Source: Eumeta japonica
Taxonomy: Eukaryota; Arthropoda; Insecta; Lepidoptera; Psychidae
Assembly (NCBI GenBank): GCA_005406025.1
Contig: BGZK01001286.1
Location: 7,501-71,500, forward strand
Reading direction: 5' to 3'
DNA: 64,000 nucleotides
Shown here: positions 12,240-25,390 of the stretch, piece after piece
Numbering within the stretch: position 1 is the first letter of the stretch
How the letters are laid out: each line of letters starts with the position of its first letter
Notes under the pieces: model-generated
The model's database searches: none
Seen by the model: only the letters and a program-made list of their open reading frames with translations
What the model was told of the DNA's origin: nothing
Translations under genes and position numbers: made by a program

Positions 12240-12905
12240 AGCTTTCGCTCGGAGCTTCGCCTGCGCGAACACAGGCCGGACGTCCCGGTCGCGACTTAAG
12301 TAGTGGAAACGCAAATTAAAATTCAAGATACCTTTATTTCATAGGTTACAAAATAACACTTGAAACACGTCATAATTTTTTGCGATTTTGCACTTCAGAG
12401 TACTTTAAGTACAGTATTTCTCTATGATTTTTCCGCGCATATTTTAAACCAAGCCGTCGTTGCATATAACAGAGATCACGTTACAATCAATTACAAACAC
12501 GTGCCTCTTTCATAATGCGAGTGTACACATTAACATCCACGCGGACATAATCGCGAGTAACAACGATGTTAAGATAATGAGGACGTATTTTTTTTCGTTC
12601 GGAAAATTATTTTAAAAAAGTAATTTTCAGTTATTAAATTATATTTGACACCACGAACTGAATAGAAATCAGAACCGCTATGGAAATGTACATGAAAATT
12701 GATATAACCCGGTACCCAAAACTAGGACAAGGATCGTAGTCGGACCTGGGATCAGAGAATATGGTTAGAATTGAGCTAGCTTCCGCCCGCAGCTCCGAAC
12801 ATGTATATATAAACTTATAATTCTTTTACTTTTGATTATCAATCTAAAAGTCCTTAAAAATCAAAAATTGAGCAAACTAGTGAGTTATAATTCTTATTAT
12901 TACTT
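12240..12905. other. non-coding, with repeat-like GC islands
   Basis: Two short GC-rich motifs, CGCTCGGAGCTTCGCCTGCGCG near 12250 and TAGCTTCCGCCCGCAGCTCC near 12777, resemble the dispersed CCCGCGGCTTCGCCCGCG tags common in lepidopteran genomes. No coding frame is supported. Confidence 0.35.
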
Positions 12906-13960
12906 TTTAAAATAGCATCCCTTGAGTTCAAAACCGCGCTGCATTCGATGGAAACACTGAGAGAAACATTTTGCCCACTCGAACTCGAACTCGGAGGTCG
13001 CTTCGACGGTCTTCCCGCGTGCAGCCACTGCTTCCTCGGCGTCCGTAAACCACTTTCGTCGAAGTTTCTTTTTTGTTATAGGAAATAAATAAAAATCGCA
13101 TGGTGCAAGTTAGGGGCTGTAGGGGTGAGCCCGTACTTCTACACCTCACGTCCCCAAAAAGATGTTTGTCTGGCGGTATGTGGTGAAGCGTGCTCATGAC
13201 AAAGGGGAATCCTATTGCGAGTTTTCCGAACTTTTTCCGAAACAAGAGGCAAACAAAGTGTACCTGTCTGCAGTGACTGTTTTTATTTTAAAAGTTTATA
13301 TTTTAAAATGATTGTTGCATAATGATCTGTCATTCCGACGAAAAAGGTCACCTTTTTCCGACGCTTGGATTTCGTTTTCCTTTAGTAAGTAAGTCCTCGA
13401 AGGAAATATCCATTGAGCAGACTGTCTTTGGTTTCGGATTGTAACAATAAATCCAACTTTCATCACCTGTTACCATGTAGTACACAGTATTTGAGTTACC
13501 ACCTGCAAACTTTTGCATCATTTCGCGGCACCAATTAACAAGACGGCGTTTTAAAGATTCGATCAAATTGTGAGGTATCCACCGAGTACAAAGCTTCCTG
13601 ATCGCCCAATATTCATGAAAGATTTTGTGCACTTGACTCATACCAATGCTTAAGCGTGTCCAAATCTGCTGGTAGGTCATTCTTTCATCAGTGTCTTGGC
13701 GCGCCGTACAGCACTGACGTTATTTTCGTAGGCCGTAGAGGGACGACCACGTTTGAAGGCGTTAACCAATTATAAATAATGGAAAGAGATCGAGCTTCAT
13801 CATGAAAGGCCAACTGAAGTATGTAATAACTTTCTTGTTGGCTTGAATGGCAATAAACGTCATAGAAAATAATTGCGGCAAATAATTTTCGTTTTGCCGC
13901 CAATTTGTAAAAACAAATAACAAATAATGCAATATACTTATTAAGGTTCGCAAAAAGCTC
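12905..13960 (-). pseudogene. decayed mariner transposase, second family
   Basis: Reading right to left on the minus strand gives the order of a mariner (DD34D) transposase: FYDVYCHSSQQESYY (N-terminal), MTYQQIWTRLSIGMSQVHKI (second helix-turn-helix), RKLCTRWIPHNL linker, NWCREMMQKFAGG, VTGDESWIYCYNPKPK with the first catalytic Asp, then HASPHTAR with the second catalytic block (the Asp itself is changed), YSP-LAPCDFYLFP with an in-frame stop, and WAKCFSQCFHRMQRGFELKG at the C-terminus. Several frameshifts and stops break it. This is a different mariner family from the copies at 11340, 24230 and 41470. Confidence 0.88.
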
Positions 13961-13964
13961 CATT

Positions 13965-14060
13965 TTTAGAGTTTCGAGCCAAAATGGCAAAAACAGAACC
14001 CTTAAAATTTCGCGATATCCGTCCGTCTGTCCGTCCGTATGTCACAGGCGTTTTATTCAA
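13965..14060. repeat. dispersed repeat with CCGTCTGTCCGT motif
   Basis: GGCAAAAACAGAACCCTTAA followed by CCGTCCGTCTGTCCGTCCGT. Such edges are shared by high-copy lepidopteran repeats. It directly abuts the mariner 5' end. Confidence 0.55.
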
Positions 14061-17000
14061 TAACTGCAAGACGTTACACTATATGTGACTTATAGAGTAG
14101 GTGTCTTGTATGAGCCACTACTTAATTTGGGAGTTAAGTAAAAAAATAAATATTTCTAGGGGGGGCACTAAATACATGTAACAGAAGTTGAAAATAAAAT
14201 TTCCAGCAAATATCAACAATTAGCACAAATTTGGACAGTTCTTTTAAAAACAATTTAAAGTTTCTAAATAATTCATATGATTACGTGCGTAATTTCGAAA
14301 ACAATCGCTCCGAAAATTGCAGAAATTGTGTCCTCCTCCCTCTATTTTCTAAACCATGTGTCGAAAAAATATAAAAAAAAATGAAGAAGATAACGATTAA
14401 TAAATACTTTCAAGGAAAATTATTTTGAACATGGTCGGATATACTGTTTTCGAGTTACTGCCGATAAACTGCGCTTTTTAACAAAAGGATGTAAGTACCA
14501 TAAATATACGCTCTTTTGCTGATGCACTTTTGTTTTCACTAGCTTAATAGTAATAGTCGACATACCTACTTGTTTTTTTAGTTATAGGCGACTAAAGTGC
14601 TTATAACTATTCTGTGCGGGAATCATGGAAAAAGTGTAACAAGGTACTTTTTAACTTCTCGCTAAGAAAATTGAAAATTTTCTAAAATTTTCAGGAAGTT
14701 ATTGGTTTCACCCCAATAACTTCCCGCTCTCGGTTCAGATCACAATTCCTCACTCGACTCCCATCCCTCGATCTTGATGTTGATTTCGATTTCACACCGA
14801 TTCGATATCGCTTTCTCCTATAGTCAGCGATAACCAATCGATATAAAAAATGTAAGAAATTCTCTCTGGGTTCATGCGACAAAAGGAGAAAAGCTAATGC
14901 ATACAAAAATCGTGTCAGATAACATATTTCCATCCTAAAATAAAAAATTATGTAAATCGGATCAGTCGTTCTCGAGCTACAAGCGCTTGTAAACTTGTAA
15001 CCGAATGTGTGCTTTAAAACTTGGCTAGGTAACTTACACATTTAATCAAAAAATAGTGCATGGCACCAGTGGTTCTTAATGTATAAATGCACAAACAGAT
15101 AACCCACCAGCTCCATGGCCATACCGATTCTGCGGTCACACGGACCGAATCGCAGAAGCGCCGCGAGACACCGAGAGTTTAGTCCCGCTGCTCTGCGTGC
15201 TTCTAACATAATTTTCTTTATTTCTGTTCCTTGTCCCTAATGACAACTCTCCCTTCTTCACAACAACAACATTCTTCATCGCCGAGCTGCTCTTTTTACC
15301 TTTGTCCACCGCACCGTATGTCATGCACAGACAGACAGAATTGAGATTGAGTTCGGATTGAGACAAGGTTTTTTATTTGGAACCAAGATAAAATCAGGGT
15401 CGAGAGCGAGACAGAAAACGAAATGGTGCTGAGATAAGGTTCTAATTTACGTATTAATTTATGTAAAAGGTTGTCTATCCACACGGCTAAAATTTTTGAC
15501 TTCTATAAATATCGTAAGAACTCATTACGACTCATCCCGAAGGTAATTATCTCTCGAGAGGAGACTTGGTTAGTAACAGTCACTAGGAAAAAGAGATAAA
15601 TACACTCAACAATCAAATCTATAACATACAAATCAAATAATCAAATTTAAAACATAGGAATAGGAGATATCAAGTACTACACGAGTCAAGAGAATGTCAA
15701 AAACTAATGAAAGTTTAGACAGGACAGTGTGTGACCTGTTCTTAGTTGGCACCGATTTCATGAACAACAAATTACTTGGTGTACAATATTTACAATATTT
15801 ATAGGCAGTAATTTAGGTTGGTTTTCTAAGGACGTGTCTATTTTATTTATAACGTAATTCCTTTTGCCGGCGCGTTCCGTAGAATCGGAATATTCTGGAC
15901 CGGAGTGTAATCACTCCGTGAGCATATCTAAATCCGATATTGGCCGATTGTAAGTTTTAGTGAACAACAACGCTTCGGGATTATCTGTTTTAAAATGTAA
16001 TGGCTTATCATGATAACTTGCAGGTAATTAATATCACGATAGATACAAATTACCCAGCTATATCTGCCAGGGGCAGATAGCTGTAGATATTTATGATACC
16101 ACAATAAGGACGTTTATTGTAAACAGTTTAATCGATGCCGTAAAAGTATCGATGTTTTATTGGTGTACAGCGTCATTACTCGAGACAATTTGTGTTTGAT
16201 TGTTCACGTGACATTTGCTGTAAGATCTGCGAAGAGAAACACAATTTTTATCGACAGCAATTGTAGGATCTTTTTCAAACATAAATTTGTTAAGGAATCT
16301 CGGTAAAGATTGACTTTGCTGCCCAGCCCCAATGCGCCCCCGCATTAATTTGAGCAATTATATTTTCGAACTTGAAACCTTACATTACGGGTTCGAAATA
16401 GGTGTGAAACAATGACTCGATTGTTATTTTTAAAATTTTAATATTTTGAACGAGGAGAGCGAATGTAGTTTGCGATTCGATAGTTTTTTGAACTCACAAA
16501 GAATACGGATTTGATCAAAAAAATCGATTGGTTGAGAAATCTAAAAGTTACTTTTAGAAATACAATTTTCTTTAAACTTGTTGACAACTATCTTTTTATT
16601 AATTTAATCTGCTTCAACAAGAGTTATAACGTTCGACGTTAAGCATAAAATAGATATAATTTAAAAATTTAAGTATAAATATGAAAAATACTTTTTATTA
16701 TTTTTTTTTTACAATATCTCTGAAAGAAATTAACGACTCCGATTAAGTTTACAGCATTCAAAGCAGTTTTATTGCGAATAGAGCTAATTAGATTGCAAAA
16801 TTGAGCGGCTCAGTATTTGGAAGTTATTTGAAATTTTTTTTTTAAATAGGTTTTCTTGCATACAAACATTATTCACACGCAGATGCGCATACGTATACTG
16901 AAAACGATATTTTCTCTAATCTTACGAAAATTTTAATTTTCTTGTTGAGAAGTTAAAAATTTGATTGCCTGTAAAGTCGGTATACGGCGAAAGTTTTACG

Positions 17001-17090
17001 TGACAACGACTTTGAATGGTAAAATCATTTTAATGTGAATATTCATTCGTATAGTAGGAAGAAGGATGAAATAATAGTAACAATTTAAAA
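14060..17090. other. non-coding intergenic DNA downstream of Hhex
   Basis: No supported gene. A bulged hairpin (CAGCT..ATCTGCC / GGCAGATAGCTG) lies at 16055-16083. From 16500 to 16960 there is sequence related to the 10-kb tandem repeat. Frames at 14691-15041 and 15136-15484 show no domain. Confidence 0.4.
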
Positions 17091-17169
17091 CATTTATTTA
17101 TACAAAGAATTATATTTAAAACATTAATTTATACAAAGAATCTCGCACTGAATTTCATATTAACAAAAT

Positions 17170-17175
17170 TTTATT
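17170..17175 (-). terminator. candidate Hhex poly(A) signal
   Basis: AATAAA on the minus strand, about 630 bp past the Hhex stop. It is the first clear hexamer noticed downstream; a transcript end here is inferred. Confidence 0.35.
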
Positions 17176-17804
17176 TTTACCTTTACACATACATACGTAT
17201 TTATATACATATACATACAATAACTTGCAATCATTTGACGATGCAAACCTTTGATGTGGTCACCGATCATAAGTGGGAGAAAGGCAAGGCATCATGTTCA
17301 AACATACGAATAGCGTGATTTGTCCAAATATAGACAGAGGAAACTTTAAACAGTTTCCTCTGGAATTGCAGATGAAATAAAAAAGCTTTCGTTTGTGTAT
17401 ACATATATATTCTGTTCAGGTGGTTTAAATTTTAAATGTATTAACAGACAACAACAAATTAGATTTTATATTAATACTATTAATATTGATATATAACAAT
17501 ACACTTTGGATCGACACTGCTCTCTTAAATTGTTGTAACATTTTATCTAATTTCTTTTTGGTTTTGAAAAAGAAACGATAATAAACTCTGCTGCTCCCAC
17601 ATTCTTCAAACCTTCGAAGGACAGCGAATTGATCGTCTCACTGGAAATTTTTTCCACAGAACTTCCAGTGAAATACGGATTCTTTTCACAGATAGTACTG
17701 AATGATCGTCCGAGTCACTTTATCACCTTAAAGTGAGGCATCCTCTTAACGCACAAGATGTTAACGCCGCAAGATTCGTCTAAAAAAAATGAGATCCAGA
17801 ACTT

Positions 17805-17966
17805 CTAATGCGAGGTGACGGCGACGACGTGCTGCGGGCTGCGCGCGCCCGGCGGGCCCGGCTCGTCCTGGTCGGACGCCGGGCTGCTGTCGGCGGCGCT
17901 GCCGTCGTCGCCGTCGGTGGTCGACCGTCTCCATTTCGCGCGTCTGTTCTGGTACCACGTTTTTAC
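17805..17966 (-). CDS. Hhex: Hhex homeobox, exon 3 (homeodomain helix 3 and tail)
   Basis: The acceptor is GATTTCAG and the exon starts in phase 0. It encodes VKTWYQNRRAKWRR, the end of recognition helix 3 with Gln50 and Asn51, then a 39-residue tail rich in Asp, Ser, Ala and Pro ending VVAVTSH and TAG. Residue 49 is Tyr instead of the usual Phe of WFQNRR. Hhex is a nuclear DNA-binding repressor acting in endoderm, blood and fat-body-related programmes in animals (family knowledge). The tail is shorter than in vertebrate HHEX. GC content rises sharply against the AT-rich surroundings, and opposite-strand frames here are shadows. Confidence 0.93.
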   Translation of the reverse strand, partial: VKTWYQNRRAKWRRSTTDGDDGSAADSSPASDQDEPGPPGARSPQHVVAVTSH

Positions 17967-20900
17967 CTGAAATCGTTCCAGAAAATAATTTATAAAGTCG
18001 TAATTAAATGTCTACTATTATTGAATTCAGAGAAATGGAAATAGACGTAAATAAACGGAAATGAAAATTGATAATACGAGTTAACGTTGTTAGGTCGAGA
18101 TTGATAAAAGCAGAAAAGATTTTAAGATTTTAGTAAGTCTTGAAACACGAACTACATATTACACATCAGAAAGAATTAAAAAATAAACAATACAACAATA
18201 AACTGTTTATCAAATTTCTCGCACAAATATTCATTTGTGCGGGGGCAAAACCGGTATCAAAACTGTTGGTTGGGTCGGTTTTAACAAAAAGTCAGTCAGG
18301 GCTCTGGCTCGTTTGCTCGTTTGGAGCTAAAATGCTATTTAAAATGAAGCTCACATCTAGCACCAAGAGAGGCATGGAGAGACCACAGCCATAGCACGCT
18401 GTGTGCTTTGCCGATATTCAACAATAATCAATATTAAATGTATGGAATGTTGGCCAATCTTTTCTGTACAACTGTCCATTCCTTATTGCTCCTGATGTCG
18501 TTTCATTAAGTATTTTTATATTAAATTTTATAATGAATAGGATTAACAGTAGAATGAGCACATTCCATTTAGTTCTATCGAGAGAACATAATACCGCGAT
18601 CGATGACCCAAATACAGCGGTGGCGGTTAAGGGGTTAAGAGTTTCTAACAAGAAGGTATTATTTGTCTCTTGATTAATTGAATGAATCTTTGAATACATG
18701 ATTTGAATCTTGATCAGCGGCGAGTTGACAATGAGTTTTTACCTTAACCTAAACTAAATCACTCGCCCCATGCCTCAGAGAGCACGTTAAGCTGACGCCC
18801 TGGATACTGTCGCCGCATCGATCACAGCGTTTGCTGACGGCCATGGACCGGCACGAGGGGCTCGAGAGCCGGAGCCGTCAACCTACGACTAAAAGTGAGT
18901 GGGGGTACAGCCCGACCGGTGTTTAAGACCCGACCAAACCACAACAACAATATTGCCGTGTCAGTTTTTGTATTTTTAATGGAAAGAAGTGTTTAAGGTC
19001 TCCTCTAAACAGGCGATGTTCCTAAAGTGAACGGCAACACGTCGATTGCCTCGACTAGCTGCTTCTGTCCCGTTTCGATAAATTACTGATTTTATAAAAA
19101 AATTAAACATTATTTAGTTGCGAGGGCGTATCGATTGTCGAGTACGTTACAACCTAATTACGAAATTTTATAAATTGATTGATATCGTTTAGACTTCACG
19201 AAGGTTGAGCATATCTTTAGGTGTAAAGTCCAATTTAAATCAGACTTTAAATTGAACCGTGCCTATCAATGCGACTATCGAGTTGTCTTCGAAATTGACA
19301 GGTATTGTTTTTGATATATCTCAAAGAAATGTTTATAAAACTTAAAATATCCTAAATTTTCCATTTGCGGGGAAACAAGAAAAGAAAATTAATTTCAACT
19401 TGCCACTAAGAAAATCGAAAATTCGCGAAGATATTGCTTTCACCACGTTTTATGAAAATTTTTTCATCAAACGTCGACATTGTAAGATCTTAGGAAGTTA
19501 TTCTGCTAGTTGTTACAATATCCATGTGTCTGTACGCATGAGTACGCATATAAATACACACGTCTGTACGAATCAACCAATTTTGATTTTTACAAATTTC
19601 ATGCAATTGGAAATTATCGAAAATTCAACTATTACCAACATTGAGTAGATTTTATTAGAATTTTTGATAAAGTATTTTTTCTTTAACTTTCGCAGTAATC
19701 AATCGATCGTCAGATATCAGTGATGTTCGGCCGCAATGTGACGATCGGACGTAAAAATTGTTCACGTCTATTTCCCAAAAAATTACGTCAGGCCATTGAA
19801 ATTGCATAATTTATATTGAGAACTGAATTCTAACCATATATTTTTTGATAATCTCTAAACCAATCGACCGACAGGACCTAGGCTTGTTTCGAAATTGTGT
19901 TTTAGAATGTTGGGAACTTGACATATTCCTAACTTAGAACGACCTGCCATAATCCTCTTAATCATAGCGGTGCAACTGAAGCTGTGTTGGCGGCAAAATC
20001 TGTACCGATCGACAGATTGGCGTAACGGTGTGAACACCTTAGCGCTCGGAATTACAACTTGATTTCTTCAACACTTTTTCAAATCGGGATGTTCATACTG
20101 CCATATATCGTAATGGAGGGTAGAAAAAGAAATGACAGACCGGGGGACGTATTCGGCGGTCTGGGCTCGTCAAAGCCCCGGACACTTCTATCGGCCCGCG
20201 GACTCACCATTCCTGATTCATAAAACTAGGCGTATAATATCACTGCGTGGGAAAGGGCAGGACGCCGGTTTTGAGTGAGAGCTCACGCTGGAACAGGGTA
20301 GTTTGTGTTTTTTTTTCTATTACTGTATTTAAAACTTTTTTACTCAAATAATAATGTAGTTGAAGCGTATAACTGTAAAAGTGCCTGAATAGTGACTGTT
20401 TCAAATTGCTAATCAGACAGAAAAGGCACTAGTACACAGTGACTTCATTGTCCACTAGCGCCTTATAAAATAAAGTTAAACGCTGTTTTTCACGAATAGC
20501 ATAGAATTTTTCATGGCTTGTAGTTCATTGCTTTACGAACCGATTTTAATTTAGTTTCCACTCGTAGTCATCGTGTCGAGTTAGCTTACATAGTTCATGA
20601 ACGAATATAATATTCTAAGCATCAGTAAAGTGCCCTATTGTGCGGTGCGAGCGTGTGGACGAGCTCACCGGGCACGCTGCTGTCGCCAAAAAGACCGCAG
20701 CGGAGTACGATTGATTTCCGCTGTTGTATGCTGACAGCGATCAGAGCGGCGAGTGTGACGAGGCAGGCACGTGCAGAGAAGCATGGGTGAAGTCATCAAA
20801 TGTTCCTCGAGCTTCCACTCGGCCTCTCACAAATATACAACACAACTGACGCAAACCAAACGGGCTACACTGGTTCATACAATACGTTACTAAGTTTAAA

Positions 20901-21686
20901 TCGAGGAGTTTGCCCTACTGCATTTGCGGACACAGGTGTCGAGATGTGCTGCACGATCTTGAGGAGTGTTATACTCGTATTTTTCTACGGGAGTGTGCAA
21001 AGGTCGAAACAAAAATTGAATAATAATTGTAAAGCGGAACGTTTCCCATATCCTATCAAAGACAAAAAAGACGAAATGGTTTTAAATTAAAGAATGGGTG
21101 ATAATAGAATTTATGGTTTTAAATAGGGATAATGATAAGAGGGCTTGTTAAATGCATAAAGAGCTAATAAAATTATGACAGGTACATAGAAATTGCATAA
21201 AAAAATAACATAACAACGAATTTAAGGCAGGTAGAATTAAAATATTGTACCTAGTGAAGCAAATAAAACTAATATGAATCTTTTTTTATACATAAAGAAA
21301 AAATATTGTAAAAGATTAAATTTTTTGTACTTCATAAACATTTTCATTGTCAATGATTACCAAAATTTGATCAGCTCAGTGAGAGACGTATTTCAAAAAG
21401 GAAAAAAAAATATTTTCAACAACCTTCAAGCACATTAATTCACTTAGAAAAAGTTCCCAGAGATTATAACGTTACACTTGTTTTATATTTCTTAAAAAAA
21501 TTCACTGGAGAATTTCCTTAATTTTTTTAATTCTCAAATTTTCAACTGAAACATTTTAGTAACTCAAAAAAAATTGATTTTACGATATTGAATCAGTTTC
21601 AATCTTTTAAAAACCTTTTTAATGCTGCAAACACCTTTAAAATCAGTGAATGTAATTTAAAAATATTGTCGGATAAGAATTAAAAG
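17967..21686. other. Hhex intron 2, left part
   Basis: Non-coding. At 18725-18900 a stretch containing CCCCATGCCTCAGAGAGCAC resembles the 3' region of lepidopteran LINEs. At 20640-20800 a GC-richer patch holds a 36-codon frame with a good start context (ATG at 20783), without a recognisable domain. The rest is AT-rich. Confidence 0.4.
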
Positions 21687-22090
21687 AAAAAAAAAACCGG
21701 AATGGTGCGAGTTGAGCTCGCGTGGAGAGGCTCCGTACAATGAGTGTCATCAACCATGTTTTTAATATGAACCAAATTTGTTTGCGGTATCTATAACAAC
21801 TGCAAATTCTAGTCTAAGTCTTTACGCAGATTACTGAGATATTTACCATGTCAATTTAACACCATAGAGTTCTTGTTATTTTTTTCGTAATCTATAAGTA
21901 AATAACTATTTTTTGTATGTTTTTATGTGGGTCATATGTGGGTCACATAAAATTATGTGTACCAACTTTTCGATTCAATTGGTCTAACAAATTCAGAGTA
22001 AATCGATTGTGACAGATAGACAAACACAACAGTGATCCTATCAGGGTTTGGTTTTTATTTCTTTCAGACATACGGAAGCCCTAAAAAGAC
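21687..22090. repeat. complete dispersed lepidopteran repeat (~400 bp)
   Basis: The left edge is AAAAAACCGGAATGGTGCGA, continuing as GTTGAGCTCGCG and CTCCGTAC. The right edge reads GTGATCCTATCAGGGTTTGG then ACGGAAGCCCTAAAAA. Both are recognisable edges of a high-copy non-coding repeat family of moths. The right edge is the complement of the start of the repeat at 63680, and a left-edge fragment recurs at 30247. Confidence 0.75.
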
Positions 22091-22332
22091 CCTAGAAAAG
22101 ATGTGCACAAAACAACAGTGACGTGTGCAAGTCGATTAATTTGCTGGTCATAAGGTCGATTTTGCACTTAACAACCAAATAAAATAAATTAGGAATTAAT
22201 AAATTAATACGAGAATTTTAATTTTAAAACCTTAGAGTCTTTTTAACATTTTTCAAGGGCAACTGAAATCTGGCTACATCGGTTTCTTATCTTCTGATAG
22301 CAAAAAGTAAAAAAACGGTTGAGCAGGCGCAC

Positions 22333-22526
22333 CTGTCTGTCGCTGAGTCTGAGCGAGGTGGCGAGCGCTCTCCTCTCGTCGGGGCTGAGGTACTTGGCCG
22401 TGGCGAAGCGGCGCTCCAGGGCGCCGGTCTGCGCCGCGCTGAAGCGCACCTGGCCGCCCTTCCGCCGCCCGCCGCAGCCCCACAGGCCTTTGCCCGCGAC
22501 TCCACCCCACCATCCGATGCCGCCCA
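22333..22526 (-). CDS. Hhex: Hhex homeobox, exon 2 (homeodomain helices 1-2)
   Basis: The acceptor is ATCTCCCAG and the donor is CAG then GTGCGC. The exon completes a codon begun in exon 1 and ends in phase 0. After a Gly/Trp-rich linker (GGIGWWGGVAGKGLWG) it encodes RRKGGQVRFSAAQTGALERR and then KYLSPDERRALATSLRLSDRQ. The RKGGQVRFS start and the KYLSP turn are diagnostic of HHEX among homeobox proteins. The homeodomain spans about residues 165-224 of 263 and is split between Q and V of the RQVKTWYQNRR helix. Local GC is very high. Confidence 0.95.
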
Positions 22527-23207
22527 CTGGGAGATATCGATAAAATAAATTTTGTTAAACAATATACTGAAGTTAGTAAACAGCAGGGGGGGAGACTGTC
22601 CGCACGCCCCGTTTATCTGCGATTAAAATTGCAACTACGTGAACGTTACTTTATGACTGTAGGCGAACATGCTTATTAATGATAGTCTGTGATCACCGGG
22701 GAATGGTCTTTGACGTATCACTCGCTGCATGACTGTACGTCACGTGAGGTGGTTGGGAGCGCATTTCATGGTGGTTTTAACATTCCTGACAACCTGGCAA
22801 ATGCGACTGTCTGCATTCTACTGAGAATGTGGAGAATTGGCTCGAAAGTTAGGTACAAATAACATTAAAATTATTTAGCGTGTAAAAATAAATAAAAAAT
22901 TAAAACTTGCTGAGGTGTCCGATATTTGTGAATCGTTGCGAATCAATACTCAATTCATTAGATAGAGATTCGTAGTGGAAGAACAGATTAGAGGGTCAAC
23001 GGTAGGCTACATGCAGCAGGTTAATGCATGTTGCAGGCAGTCGTCTGCGTAAACATTAGGCTTTGGTATCAGTACGACACTAGCTAAGGTGTCATGAAAT
23101 GTGCCAAGCGCAAGCAACGCATACAGACTTAGACATTGCCTGTACTAAGTCATTGCTAAAAGGGCAAACACTAGTATAGATATTATTAGGTCGTAGAATA
23201 AGGTTTT

Positions 23208-24132
23208 GGAGTTTACTCCTTAAGAATCGATTTTCATATAAGGCGCCTGGTATGAGAAAAATTTGAGGAGTAAAATCTACTGATGAATCCGCCTTACGTT
23301 TTTGGTGCGCAACTTATTGGCGCACCTTTCTTTGTTCAATCGCGTGTATGCCTATACTTGTATACTTGTCTGTATACTTGTGTGTAGCCAACGCAGCGAG
23401 GCTGCTGACGCATATATTGTGTGTATACCTATATATATTATAAAAGTATACTGTTCAACGTTTTTTCAACGTCAACAAACGATTTTTTATTTTTAATATT
23501 TATTATTAACATTTGATTTATTACTATAATTATTAATAATTACTATTATTATCGTGAATTTTTATATGCATTATTATTATATTTGGTGAAGTGCAATTGA
23601 TATAAACTATGGAAGAAAGTGGTGTAGATAATAATGCTGGAATATCAAATGAACACGTGTTTGCTCGGTAGGTTATAATTTTTCAAGGTTATTATAATAA
23701 TTTATTTAATGAATTATTATTATAACGTAAATAATTTTAATTAATAATAAGACAATATAATCAAAATAATTTTAAATACTTCTTGATAATATTTTTATAA
23801 TTTTAATTACAATAAATCTTCGTCTTTTTACTTAAAATTAAAAATATAAAATAATTGTAGATAGGTTAAAAAATTTATTCTCTAATGGTTTTTCTTAAAT
23901 ATTTGGTAAAAACAAAAATTTATTTAAAATACTTTCCATAATATTTTAATAATTGTAGTTATAATAAATCTTTGTTTTTTTACTAAAAATGAAAAATGAA
24001 ATAATTGTAGATAGGCTAAAAAAATTTTATCTTTAATCATTTTTCTTAAATTTTTAGTCAAAACGAAATTTTTCAGTTAAATAAACTCTTTTTGCGTATG
24101 TTTAGACAATCGTACTTAAAGAGTAAACTCCA
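23208..24132. mobile_element. unclassified TIR element with exon-like start
   Basis: Ends are inverted copies of GGAGTTTACTCCTTAAGAATCG (left, 23208-23229) and its near complement (right, 24111-24132), with about four mismatches. Near 23609 an ATG opens a 20-codon frame (MEESGVDNNAGISNEHVFAR) that runs into GTAGGT, like a first exon with a donor. A promoter-like stretch precedes it, including a GGTGCGC..GCGCACC hairpin at 23310-23333. The right half has two tandem 153-bp AT-rich units starting at 23778 and 23931. It is probably a deletion derivative of a DNA transposon; the superfamily is not assigned. Confidence 0.5.
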
Positions 24133-24229
24133 GTCGTGCGTCGGAGCTGACACACATTTTTTTTGTATTGTATATATAAAAAATTGCAGTAAAATCGTTT
24201 TGATTGTTCTGTTTGCAAATGGCTAGTTT

Positions 24230-25390
24230 TGATACCACTAAATAGAACATTAAAAATTAAAAATGATGTCCCGTCATTTTTCTATTGTTTTTCTGTTTAC
24301 CAAAGTGAATGAATCTAACGTAGAAGTTCTAAAATTTGATACATTTTGATGTTTTATTACAAAAAAAAGAAAAAATACAGCACAAGTCGCGAAAAAAATT
24401 TGTGATGTCTATGGATCTAATGCAGTGTCGGTAAGAGTAGCACTAAATTGATTCAAGCTTTTTCAGTCCGGTAATTTTAACGTTAAGAATGAACCTCGCT
24501 CTGGTCGATTGTTACGGATAAAGTCGATGCGAATTTGGAAAAAGTTGAGCAATATCGACACATTAGTTCTTACGACGTAGCTGAAGAGCAGGCAATTGAC
24601 CACAAACAATTTTCACCCATTTAAAAAAAGCTGAATTTACAAAAAAAACTCGATACTTAGGTCCTAAACGAGCGCATTCAAAGGAATCTAATGTATTGTA
24701 TATTCATTTAGGATTCTCTGTTGAAACGTAATTAAATTTTTAAAGAGACTGATCACTGGTGACGAAAAATAGATTACAAGAACGTGCGAAAAAGATTACG
24801 GCCAAAAGGCAATCAAGCTCTACAGAGTACAGCAAACCCCGAATTAACTCATAATGAGTTAAAATGTGCGTGGTGGGAGTGGAAGGGCATTATTCATTAT
24901 GAGCGAAAGCTCATATTGCATTTGGCCGGCGATAATAATCACCGGTCAATACCATCCATTCGAATTTCTACTGCCAGTTGATAAGAATCAAGCATGAAAT
25001 AAAGAAAAAATCTCCGGAATTCATCAATAGAAAGAGTATTGTTTTTCATCATGATAACGCCAGACCACAAACATATTTAGCCACTCAGCGAATATTGAGA
25101 AAGTTTGATTGGGCAAGTGTTAACGCATCCACCATACAGCCTTGAGCTGATATTCAGATATTTACCTGTTTCAGTCTCTTGAGAATTCTTTAGATAATGA
25201 TAGATTAACATCAAGAGAGGACTGTCAAAACTATTTGTTACAGTTTTTTGACCAGAAGTCTCAAAATTTCTAGAGTAATGGGATTATGTCACGACCTACG
25301 AAATGGCAACAAGTTATTGAACAACATGACATGTATATACGTATATTATAATTGAATGTAAATAAAATATGACGAAAAATTATCTTGAAG
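24230..25390 (+). pseudogene. mariner element, full-length but dead (copy B)
   Basis: On the plus strand, blocks of the same mariner family as copies A and C follow in order with many frameshifts: the N-terminal helix-turn-helix region (24380-24480), SLVTKN in place of the ITGDEKW block (24750), VVGVEGHYSL equivalent (24870), and FHHDNARPQTYLATQRILRK around 25046-25110 with the second catalytic Asp intact. It continues past the last block (DQKSQKF-like, 25250). It lies in Hhex intron 1, opposite in orientation to the gene. Confidence 0.8.

Noticed and set aside
17808..18044. Plus-strand ORF rich in Arg/Ala opposite Hhex exon 3
   Set aside because: It is the complement of the homeodomain exon; its composition comes from high GC and it has no domain.
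22274..22562. Several overlapping GC-rich ORFs on both strands
   Set aside because: All are shadows of Hhex exon 2 in other frames.
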